Shown: piece by piece, positions 12,171 to 21,925 of the stretch
Numbering within the stretch: position 1 is the first letter of the stretch
How the letters are laid out: each line of letters starts with the position of its first letter
NCBI GenBank assembly: GCA_032622095.1
Contig: CP136062.1
Coordinates: forward strand, 158,404,875-158,468,874
DNA length: 64,000 nt
Reading direction: 5' to 3'
From: Siphonodentalium dalli
Lineage: Eukaryota > Mollusca > Scaphopoda > Gadilida > Siphonodentaliidae
Position numbers and translations under genes: made by a program
Notes under the pieces: model-generated
Databases searched by the model: none
Told to the model about the DNA's origin: nothing
What the model saw: the letters and a program-made list of their open reading frames with translations, nothing else

Positions 12171-12263
12171 GCAGAATGAGGTCCCCAGAGGGTGAATTTA
12201 GTGATGCTAGCCTGCTGTGCGGGATAGCGTCACTAAATTCACCCTCTGGGGACCTCATTTTGC
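12171..12263. repeat. Palindrome P4, 45-bp arms
   Basis: Same layout as P2, with the stem variant TCCCCAGAG opposite CTCTGGGGA and a TGT loop. The right end reads ATTTTGC against GCAGAAT, leaving one terminal mismatch. The sequence following it (ACAGACACACTATCAC) repeats that after P2 at a distance of 458 bp. Confidence 0.88.
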
Positions 12264-12360
12264 AAATGACAGACACACTATCACACTATTTCAAAGCTTG
12301 ATTGTATAATACATTGTGTTGCTTGAGGCCAGCATGCACAATGTAGGAACAGACAAGCCT

Positions 12361-12426
12361 TTTGTGATGCTATCCCGCACAGCGGGCTAGCATCACCAAA
12401 TTCACCCTCTGGAGACCTCATTCTGC
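12361..12426. repeat. Half palindrome P5
   Basis: Inner hairpin TGATGCTATCCCGC / GCGGGCTAGCATCA plus a full right distal arm with the P1-type stem stretch CTGGAGA, again without the left distal arm. It is the last of the series. The interspersed-repeat units resume after about 12600. Confidence 0.8.
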
Positions 12427-13562
12427 TTAGGCCTCATCTTCTGTGAAGTATCTATAGTATCAAATTTACATTGTTGTTAGTTAAATTTCCCTTCTAGGAA
12501 GTTTCTATATCCCCTAATTTGCAGAAGATAAAATTCATAATTGTGGTGCCCAATGGGTGAATATCACCAACTTCAACTTGGGAACTTAAATATTATCCTT
12601 ATCAGATTGAAAATGGGATCAATAAGTCAAATAAGGGCAGAGCCAGAGACTTAACTATTTCTCTACATAGTAATTCTTAAAATATGTTTGCAAGAACTAG
12701 TTGGCTTATATAGCATGGAATGATCTTCCTTGACTGCAATTCAGATTTTTTCAAATGGGGTCACCTAGTCAAATAGGGGCCAAGCGAAGGACAGTTTCCC
12801 TCTTAGTATGCTTCCTTCACAAGGACCATCAGGTCTATTTTACTGATATTTATGATATGTATGAAGGGTTCTTTGGTGTCTGGGATTCAAATTTATTCAG
12901 ATGGGGTCACCAGGTTAAATAGGGTGGGGCCAGGTACATAACTATATGTCTCTATAGTAATTCTTAAAATGTCTTCTCAAGAGAGGTTGGACTATTTAGC
13001 TTACATACAGTATGGAGGAATCAGGAGGATCCTTTAGTGACTGAGATTCAGATTTGTTAAAATGAGGTCAACCTGTCAAGAAATGGCGGGCTATGGGGAG
13101 TTAACACTTTTGTGTCTAATAAAATCATTGAAATACCAAATTCATTAAAACATCTACCTTGGAACCACCTGACTGATTAGTCTGACATACATGTATTGTG
13201 TTTTGGGTCCATGGATAATTGGGCTTCAAACATGTCTAAATGGTTTTAGAAAAATGCGCTTCTGATATTGGAAATTTCCAATAATTGAGAAAGTTTGAGG
13301 TGTACTTGGGAGTCTGGAGCCCGGTCGGGAGGGGACTTGTTGAGCTGGAGGAGGGGGTGACCAGTAGAGTACAGTTGGTAATTTCAAGGTGATGTTTTCA
13401 CCCATATACATACTTGAAGTCTCTCTAGCCACATATCCTGTTTAAATCTACTTCTTTTAAAGTGATTATAAAAAGTGATGACTGTTGTGGTCTCCAGAGT
13501 CCCAGTCTTATCAGTCGTTGCAGTCTGGTGAGCGACCCCATAGTCATTGGCTGTCTTGTTAT

Positions 13563-13833
13563 AATTATTATAAGTTGTTTTAGAAAACACCTCTATAGGT
13601 AATAAGAGTGGACATTCTGATGTTCATATTGCTAGAAGGTTTGTAAACAACCAGGTTGACGTGTCTTACTACACGCAGAATGACATTTGAGTGATGGAAT
13701 CCGATCCAAAAGAAGATAAATTTACTACCTCCTTTAATGCGAAAGAGTCTGAACATATTGTCATCTTCATCAAAGGCGGTCATATGGTCTTCAGGGTTTG
13801 CGATGTCTTGTTTAAGGTTTGATTTGGAGAGGT
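13563..13833. repeat. Direct repeat, right member (paired with 9513-9988)
   Basis: Matches the outer parts of 9513-9988 with scattered substitutions and lacks that copy's roughly 200-bp insert. A TGT to TGA change interrupts the shared frame. Together the pair brackets the 10.5-13.1 kb repeat block, as if that block had been inserted between two copies of a duplicated segment. Confidence 0.75.
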
Positions 13834-13845
13834 GAGTAGTTAAGG

Positions 13846-16800
13846 GTCATGTCAAGTTCAACCAGCGTTTGTTCCAAAATTACCAACAACTGTTGTGCCA
13901 GACATGAACATTCCAACTGGTGGGTGCCAAAGCTGCGTGGGTTAGACACTTAGACACACCCAAAACACATCATATTCCCTGCCCCTAGTCCAGCGTACTA
14001 GAGATGCAGCTTAGTGCCATCAAGTCTTTTGAATTCCAGTTGTGTATAACTGAGATCTGTTTGCTGTGAACTATTGTCACTTCATCATCATTTTAGAGAT
14101 GCTAAGTCCGATTATAACACCTCCAAACTACTATTTTTCGGCTTCTGTGGTAAACAAAAGTTATATTTGATTCGAGGAACCCAACATTCAAAGATCAGAG
14201 CTACTAGATATCGATTATTGAAGTCTATTTATTTTCTACACCCCATATTCCATATATGGCGATAACCTTAACTGGAATTCCCCAGCACATGTTATCATAA
14301 ATGTTAATAAACATCTTTCACGTGTGATCGCCATGATATTGTACTTGGTTTATGTTGTGCCTAAAAATAACACTGGATCAGGAATAATTGAACAAATGTA
14401 CCCGATCGCCAGCTGTCAAAAGTTGGTGTCGCTTTTGTTTCTGGTAGACACTTTTGTCGGCTTTTTTCCGAAAATCTTTTCCGATCACAACAAAAAGAAA
14501 CATCACATGTCCATATATATCCGTTGGAATTTTTACCAAGTTAATACAAATTCGAGGTGTATAAAATAAATATATTTCGTTAATCGATACGTAATAGCTC
14601 TTAGCTTTGAAGGCGAATGCTTCGACTATAACAAGAAATATGTGTTCACCCCTAATGAGAAGAAATAGTAATGTATGGGTATTAAAAATGCCTAAAAATG
14701 ATCACTGGATCAGGAATAATTAAACAAATGTACCCGATTGCCAGCCGTCAAAATGTAGTGTCGCTTATGTTTCTGGTGAACATTTTCGTCGGCTTTTTTC
14801 TGAGAATCATTTCCGATCACCACTAAAAGAAACATCACATATCCGTATATATTTCCGTTGGAATTTTTACCAAGCTAATAAACATTTGAGGTGTATATAA
14901 TAAATACATTTCATTAAACGGACACCTAATAGCTCTTAGCTTTGAAGGGTGAGTCCTTCGACAATAACAAGAAATATTTGTTCACCCCTAATGAGAAGGA
15001 ATACTAATATAAGGGTACTAAATCTTGCAACGCACCTTTAACCATGACCCATGAGCAAGTTTCACATTATTAACCATATTAACATATCTAACATAGTTAC
15101 CTTCCCACAAATTATTCTAGACATTGATTCATGTCAATGTTTCCCCTATTCCAGAATCAACGAAATATGTTAGTTAAATCTCCCGATGACCATGTTAATT
15201 GCTTCGATTTTCTTCTGGAATTCCCCAGCACGTGTCATAATAAATGTAAATAAACATCTTTCACGTGTGATCGGCATGATATTGTTCTTGGCTTATGTTG
15301 TGCCTCAAATTATCACTGGATCAGGAATAAGCAACAAAATGTACCTGATTGCCAGCTATCAAAAGATAGTTTCGCTTTTGTTTCTGGTAGACATTTTCGT
15401 CGGCTTTTTTCCGAGAATCATTTCCTATCACCACTAAATGAAAATCACATATCCGTATATATTTCCGTTGGAATTTTTACCAAGCTAATAAAACTTTGAG
15501 GTTTATATAATAAATACATTTCATTAATCGGATACGTAATAGATCTTAGCTTTGAAGGGCGAGTCTTTCGACAATAACAAGAAATATTTGTTCACCCCTA
15601 ATGAGAAGGAAAAGTAATATAAGTGTACTAAATCAGACAAAGCATCTTTAACCATGAGCAAGTTTCACATTTTTAACCATATTAACAAATCTAGCATAGT
15701 TACCTTCCCACAAATTATTCTAGACATTGATTCATGTCAATGTCTCCAGATTACAGAATCAAAGAAAGTAGTTAGTTAAATCTCGCGATGATAATGTTGA
15801 TTCCTTCGATTTTTTCTTACTTCTGTTCAAAATTGAGACATAATCGTGGCATGAAAGTTCAATACGGAAAATCATGAAATATTGAGTTAAGGTTGGCGTC
15901 AAGTTCAACCAGCATTCCCAGATTACTAACAAAATTAATGTTGTGCCAAAGTTGGGTGGGTTAGACTCTTTCCAAACACATCATATCCCCATGTCCCTCG
16001 ACCAGCGTACTATGCATGTAGTTTAATGCCAGTATGTGTTTTGAATTCCAGCTGTGATAACTGAGATCTGTATGCTGTGAAATATTTGTCGCTTCATCGT
16101 CATTTTAGAGATACTTAGTCCGATATTATCACCTCCAATTTAATATGTTTCGGGTTCTGTTGTGAAAACACTGAAAAGTCTCATATGAGTGGAGGAACCC
16201 AACATTCAAAGCTCAGAGTTATTATAAATCGATTATTGACATCTATGTAGTTTATTCACCTCAAATTCCACTGGAATTCCCCAGCAATTATCAAAATATA
16301 TGTAAATAATACATATTCACTTGGGATCTTGTACTTGTTTTATAATGTGCCTAAAAATTATCACTGGATCAGGAATAATTGAACAAATGTACCCGATTGC
16401 CAGCCATCAAAAGGTAGTGTCGCTTTTGTTTCTGGTAGACATTTTCGTCGGCTTTTTTCCAACAATCATTTCCGATCACCACTAAATGAAACATCACATA
16501 TCCGTATATATTTCCGTTGGAATTTTTACCAAGCTAATAAATATTTGAGGTGTATATAATAAATACATTTCATTAAACGGATACCTAATAGCTCTTAGCT
16601 TTGAAGGGTGAGTCCTTCGACAATAACAAGAAATATTTGTTCACCCCTAATGAGAAGGAATAGTAATATAAGGGTACTAAATCTTGCAACGCACCTTTAA
16701 CCATGACCCATGAGCAAGTTTCACATTATTAACCATATTAACAAATCTAACATAGTTACCTTCCCACAAATTATTCTAGACATTGATTCATGTCAATGTT

Positions 16801-16862
16801 TCCCCTATTCCAGAATCAACGAAATATGTTAGTTAAATCTCCCGATGACCATGTTAATTGCT
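13846..16862 (+). repeat. Left edge of TSR array: exon-less half-units
   Basis: Array homology begins at about 13846 (GTCATGTCAAGTTCAACCAG). Three half-units without a TSR exon follow. The first (about 13846-14690) is the most diverged. The second (about 14691-15208) ends in TTCGATTTT and jumps at 15209 straight to CTGGAATTCCCCAGC, which removes an exon and roughly 800 bp compared with the unit at 19.3-20.1 kb. The third ends in the recurrent exon-deletion junction near 15815. Hydrophobic frames at 14324-14569 and 15186-15437 fall in these spacers and are not supported as genes. Confidence 0.75.
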
Positions 16863-16873
16863 TCGATTTTCAG

Positions 16874-17044
16874 TGAATGGTAAGTGGACCCCCTGGGCAC
16901 GGTGGAGTCGATGTAACAAAAAATGTGGACGTGGAAGAAGGATCAGGAAAAGACGGTGTACGAACCCCGCCCCACGCTACGGTGGCAGAAGATGTCCAGG
17001 CAAAGCGTTGGTGTCAGGGGTGTGTAACTCCAAACCATGTCCAG
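16874..17044 (+). CDS. TSR exon, array 1 unit 1
   Basis: This 171-bp exon, acceptor GATTTTCAG and donor CCAG|GTAATA, is phase 1-1 and encodes one TSR of 57 residues. The split first codon is G|TG (Val) when joined to a preceding array exon. Trp are at 5, 8 and 11 (W-TP-W-AR-W) and Cys at 14, 18, 29, 41, 51 and 56, the pattern of group-1 TSRs. The B-strand region RRIRKRR (22-28) is a dense basic cluster. The exon has 17 Lys/Arg and no Asp/Glu. CNKKCG lacks the Ser/Thr for O-fucose. Leu46 is coded TTG. I place the start at the acceptor because a stop codon lies in frame 19 bp upstream of it. The frame runs on past the donor to a stop at 17284-17286, which I take as intron. Confidence 0.92.
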
Positions 17045-18235
17045 GTAATATATTACAATACGAATTAATCTTTAAACATATTATGAGAAAGAATCGGGCA
17101 ACAACGATAATTACACATATGTGTTCATTACGGTTCCGTTGTCGTTTGATACCTAAAGTTATTATCCGTTTTCTTATACTCGGTCTGGTTGCGTCGGTTA
17201 CGAGAGCTTCCAAATGTTATTGGTATTACTTCTGTTCACAATTGAGACATAATCGTGGCATGAAAGTTCAATGCGGCAAATCATGAATTATTGAGTTAAG
17301 TTTAACGTCAAGTTCAACCAGCATTCCCAAATTACTAACAAATGTTTTGACAAAGTTGGGTGGATTAGACACCTTCCAAACACATCATATTCCCATGTCC
17401 CTCGACCAGCGTACTGTAAATGTAGTTTAGTGCCAGTAAGTCTTTTGAATTCCAGCTGTGGTAATTGAGATATGTGTGCTGTGAAATATTTGTCGCATCA
17501 TAGAGATACCTAGTCGATTTCATCACCTCCAAATTAACATTTTTCGGGTTCTGTTGAGAAAAGTTTCATTTGAGTCGAGGAACCCAGCATTCAAAGCTCA
17601 GTGCTATTAGATATCGATCGTTGACATCTATGTAGTTTATTCATCTCAAATTCCACTGGAATTCCCCAGCAAGTGTCAAAATAAATGTAAATAAAACATA
17701 TGCATGTGGGATATTGTACTTGTTTTATGATATGCCTAAAAATGATCACTGGATCAGGAATAATTAAACAAATGTACCCGATTACCAGCCATCAAAATGT
17801 AGTGTCGCTTTTGTTTCTGGTAGACATTTTCGTCGGCTTTTTTCCGAGAATCATTTCCTATCACCACTAAATGAAAATCACATATCCGTATATATTTCCG
17901 TTGGAATTTTTTACCAAGCTAATACAACTTTGAGGTTTATATAATAAATACATTTCATTAATCGGATACGTAATAGCTCTTAGCTTTGAAGGGCGAGTCC
18001 TTCGACAATAACAAGAAATATTTGTTCACCCCTAATGAGAAGGAAAAGTAATATAAGTGTACTAAATCAGACAAAGCACCTTTAACCATGACCCATGAGC
18101 AAGTTTCACATTTTTAACCATATTAACAAATCTAGCATAGTTACCTTCCCACAAATTATTCTAGACATTGATTCATGTCAATGTCTCCAGATTACAGAAT
18201 CAAAGAAATAAGTTAGTTAAATCTCGCGATGACAA

Positions 18236-18320
18236 TGTTGATTCCTTCGATTTTTTCTTACTTCTGTTCAAAATTGAGACATAATCGTGGCATGAAAGTT
18301 CAATACGGAAAATCATGAAT
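18236..18320 (+). pseudogene. Exon-deletion junction in half-unit B (representative)
   Basis: Half B keeps the sequence that normally precedes the exon (TCGCGATGACAATGTTGATTC, then CTTCGATTTT) and the sequence found about 185 bp after it (ACTTCTGTTCA, AATTGAGACATAATCGTGGC). The acceptor, the 171-bp exon, the donor and the intervening intron, some 355 bp in all, are gone. The same junction is present in every B half at the positions given under the arrays, so one deletion happened before the 2.45-kb unit was amplified. Confidence 0.85.
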
Positions 18321-19304
18321 TATTGAGTTAAGGTTGGTGTCAAGTTCAACCAGCATTCCCAGATTACTAACAAAATTAATGTTGTGCCAAAGTTGGTGGG
18401 TTAGACTCTTTCCAAACACATCTATCCCCATGTCCCTCGACCAGCGTACTGTGCATGTAGTTTAGTGTGTTTTGAATTCCAGCTGTGATAACTGAGATCT
18501 GTATGCTGTGAAATATTTGTCGCTTCATCGTCATTTTAGAGATACTTAGTCCGATATTATCACCTCCAATTTAATATGTTTCGGGTTCTGTTGTGAAAAC
18601 ACTGAAAAGTATGATATGTGTGGAGGAACCCAACATTCAAAGCTCAGAGTTATTATATATCGATTATTGACATCTATGTAGTTTATTCACCTCAAACTCC
18701 ACTGGAATTCCCCAGCAATTATCAAAATATATGTAAATGATACATATTCACGTGGGATCTTGTACTTGTTTTATAATGTGCCTAAAAATTATCACTGGAT
18801 CAGGAATAATTGAACAAATGTACCCGATTGCCAGCCATCAAAAGGTAGTGTCGCTTTTGTTTCTGGTAGACATTTTCGTCGGCTTTTTTCCGACAATCAT
18901 TTCCGATCACCACTAAATGAAACATCACATATCCGTATATATTTCCGTTGGAATTTTTACCAAGCTAATAACAAGTTGAGGTGTATATAATAAACACATT
19001 TCATTAAACGGACACCTAATAGCTCTTAGCTTTGAAGGGTGAGTCCTTCGACAATAACAAGAAATATTTGTTCACCCCTAATGAGAAGGAATACTAATAT
19101 AAGGGTACTAAATCTTGCAACGCACCTTTAACCATGACCCATGAGCAAGTTTCACATTATTAACCATATTAACATATCTAACATAGTTACCTTCCCACAA
19201 ATTATTCTAGACATTGATTCATGTCAATGTTTCCCCTATTCCAGAATCAACGAAATATGTTAGTTAAATCTCCCGATGACCATGTTAATTGCTTCGATTT
19301 TCAG

Positions 19305-19475
19305 TGAATGGTAAGTGGACCCCCTGGGCACGGTGGAGTCGATGTAACAAAAAATGTGGACGTGGAAGAATGATCAGGAAAAGACGGTGTACGAACCCCG
19401 CCCCACGCTACGGTGGCAGAAGATGTCCAGGCAAAGCGCTGGTGTCAGGGGTGTGTAACTCCAAACCATGTCCAG
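19305..19475 (+). CDS. TSR exon, array 1 unit 2 (Arg23Met)
   Basis: Same 171-bp phase 1-1 exon as unit 1, with all three Trp and six Cys. One replacement is seen: AGG to ATG at codon 23 gives GRGRMIRKRR, which lowers the basic charge of the heparin-site-like cluster by one. Leu46 is coded CTG. The read-through frame after the donor has LVALVTRAS where unit 1 has LVASVTRAS. The unit 4 read-through shares that Leu, and 56474-56644 in the second array shares both the Met and the Leu. These markers tie units 2 and 4 as one subtype in a 4.88-kb alternation. Confidence 0.92.
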
Positions 19476-21754
19476 GTAATATATTACAATACGAATTAAT
19501 CTTTAAACATATTATGAGAAAGAATCGGGCAACAACGATAATTACACATATGTGTTCATTACGGTTCCGTTGTCGTTTGATACCTAAAGTTATTATCCGT
19601 TTTCTTATACTCGGTCTGGTTGCGTTGGTTACGAGAGCTTCCAAATGTTATTGGTATTACTTCTGTTCACAATTGAGACATAATCGTGGCACGAAAGTTC
19701 AATGCGGCAAATCATGAATTATTGAGTTAAGTTTAACGTCAAGTTCAACCAGCATTCCCAAATTACTAACAAATGTTTTGACAAAGTTGGGTGGATTAGA
19801 CACCTTCCAAACACATCATATACCCATGTCCCTCGACCAGCGTACTGTGAATGTAGTTTAGTGCCAGTAAGTCTTTTGAATTCCAGCTGTGATAATTGAG
19901 ATCTGTGTGCTGTGAAATATTTGTCGCATCATCGTCATTTTAGAGATATGTAGTCGATTTCATCACCTCCAAATTAATATGTTTCGGGTTCTGTTGAGAA
20001 ACGTTTCATTTGAGTCGAGGAACCCAACATTCAAAGCTCAGTGCTAATAGATATCGATTATTGACATATATGTAGTTTATTCACCTCCAATTCCACTGGA
20101 ATTCCCCAGCACGTGTCATAATAAATGTAAATAAACATCTTTCACGTGTGATCGGCATGATATTGTTCTTGGCTTATGTTGTGCCTCAAATTATCACTGG
20201 ATCAGGAATAAGCAACAAAATGTACCTGATTGCCAGCTATCAAAAGATAGTTTCGCTTTTGTTTCTGGTAGACATTTTCGTCGGCTTTTTTCCGAGAATC
20301 ATTTCCTATCACCACTAAATGAAAATCACATATCCGTATATATTTCCGTTGGAATTTTTACCAAGCTAATAAAACTTTGAGGTTTATATAATAAATACAT
20401 TTCATTAATCGGATACGTAATAGCTCTTAGCTTTGAAGGGCGAGTCTTTCGACAATAACAAGAAATATTTGTTCACCCCTAATGAGAAGGAAAAGTAATA
20501 TAAGTGTACTAAATCAGACAAAGCACCTTTAACCATGAGCAAGTTTCACATTTTTAACCATATTAACAAATCTAGCATAATTACCTTCCCACAAATTATT
20601 CTAGACATTGATTCATGTCAATGTCTCCAGATTACAGAATCAAAGAAAGTAGTTAGTTAAATCTCGCGATGATAAAGCTGATTCCTTCGATTTTTTCTTA
20701 CTTCTGTTCAAAATTGAGACATAATCGTGGCATGAAAGTTCAATACGGAAAATCATGAACTATTGAGTTAAGGTTGGCGTCAAGTTCAACCAGCATTCCC
20801 AGATTACTAACACAATTAATGTTGTGCCAAAGTTGGGTGGGTTAGACTATGTCCAAACACATCATATCCCCATGTCCCTCGACCAGCGTACTCTGCATGT
20901 AGTTTAATGCCAGTATGTGTTTTGAATTCCAGCTGTGATAACTGAGATCTGTATGCTGTGAAATATTTGTCGCTTCATCGTCATTTTAGAGATACTTAGT
21001 CCGATATTATCACCTCCAATTTAATATGTTTCGGGTTCTGTTGTGAAAACACTGAAAAGTCTCATATGAGTGGAGGAACCCAACATTCAAAGCTCAGAGT
21101 TATTATAAATCGATTATTGACATCTATGTAGTTTATTCACCTCAAATTCCACTGGAATTCCCCAGCAATTATCAAAATATATGTAAATAATACATATTCA
21201 CTTGGGATCTTGTACTTGTTTTATAATGTGCCTAAAAATTATCACTGGATCAGGAATAATTGAACAAATGTACCCGATTGCCAGCCATCAAAAGGTAGTG
21301 TCGCTTTTGTTTCTGGTAGACATTTTCGTCGGCTTTTTTCCAACAATCATTTCCGATCACCACTAAATGAAACATCACATATCCGTATATATTTCCGTTG
21401 GAATTTTTACCAAGCTAATAAATATTTGAGGTGTATATAATAAATACATTTCATTAAACGGATACCTAATAGCTCTTAGCTTTGAAGGGTGAGTCCTTCG
21501 ACAATAACAAGAAATATTTGTTCACCCCTAATGAGAAGGAATAGTAATATAAGGGTACTAAATCTTGCAACGCACCTTTAACCATGACCCATGAGCAAGT
21601 TTCACATTATTAACCATATTAACAAATCTAACATAGTTACCTTCCCACAAATTATTCTAGACATTGATTCATGTCAATGTTTCCCCTATTCCAGAATCAA
21701 CGAAATATGTTAGTTAAATCTCCCGATGACCATGTTAATTGCTTCGATTTTCAG

Positions 21755-21925
21755 TGAATGGTAAGTGGACCCCCTGGGCACGGTGGAGTCGATGTAACAA
21801 AAAATGTGGACGTGGAAGAAGAATCAGGAAAAGACGGTGTACGAACCCCGCCCCACGCTACGGTGGCAGAAGATGTCCAGGCAAAGCGTTGGTGTCAGGG
21901 GTGTGTAACTCCAAACCATGTCCAG
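21755..21925 (+). CDS. TSR exon, array 1 unit 3
   Basis: Complete TSR exon with the same protein sequence as unit 1. The only exon difference noticed is AGG to AGA at Arg23, which is silent. Leu46 is TTG. The flanking intron matches unit 1 rather than its nearest neighbours: both have a shortened GCATCATAGAGATACC stretch downstream and TTACCAGCC further on. Its position (4881 bp after unit 1) has no equivalent in the second array, where 58924 falls in exon-less DNA. Confidence 0.92.

Larger units (their letters stand above)
10489..13110. repeat. Mollusc-type interspersed repeat block
   Basis: The block opens with CTCACCTGAGACGAAGTCTC and a GTCC/GTCT tract at 10536-10591. It continues with diverged units of roughly 150 bp carrying GGTTCATATTTGGTATGGAT, CAGATTTGTTCAAATGAGG and CATAGTAATTCTTA (about 10600-11040). 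The same unit resumes at about 12600-13100. Between them sits the palindrome cluster. From memory, this kind of repeat is common in bivalve genomes; I have not checked it against a library. A/T runs at 11090-11190 resemble a poly(A)-like tail. Confidence 0.7.
8381..16873 (+). other. Intron with repeat cluster and left edge of TSR array
   Basis: No intact TSR exon lies between 8381 and 16873. The interval contains a minisatellite (8563-8770), two CACGGGAA...TTCCCGTG short palindromic elements (9463-9508, 10441-10487), a duplicated segment (9513-9988 and 13563-13833), a mollusc-type repeat block with palindromes (10489-13110) and, from about 13846, exon-less half-units of the TSR array. 8780-9460 shows nothing recognisable. 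Confidence 0.65.
1..20890. repeat. Segmental tandem duplication, copy 1 (colinear part)
   Basis: Base 1 aligns to 37172, and the two sequences then run colinearly to about 20890/58059. The offset is 37171 at first and 37169 after a 2-bp deletion near 38229 in the other copy. Differences are sparse: about thirty substitutions or short indels noticed by eye in the first 16 kb. Every feature in this stretch (LINE piece, foldback elements, minisatellite, palindromes, TSR exons) recurs in the second copy. Past 20890 both sides are still in the TSR array but out of register. Confidence 0.93.

Noticed and set aside
14324-14569. Hydrophobic frames (also 15186-15437) resembling a membrane segment
   Set aside because: They fall in array spacer; equivalent positions in other half-units carry stops or frame changes, and changes between the two are mostly replacements.
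16977-17213. 78-codon antisense frames opposite the array exons
   Set aside because: They are shadows of the TSR exon and its conserved intron; no domain of their own.
16858-17286. 142-codon open frames over each array exon taken as stand-alone genes
   Set aside because: The first codon is TTG with an in-frame stop just upstream; the true borders are the AG acceptor and GT donor of a 171-bp exon. The rest is intron.
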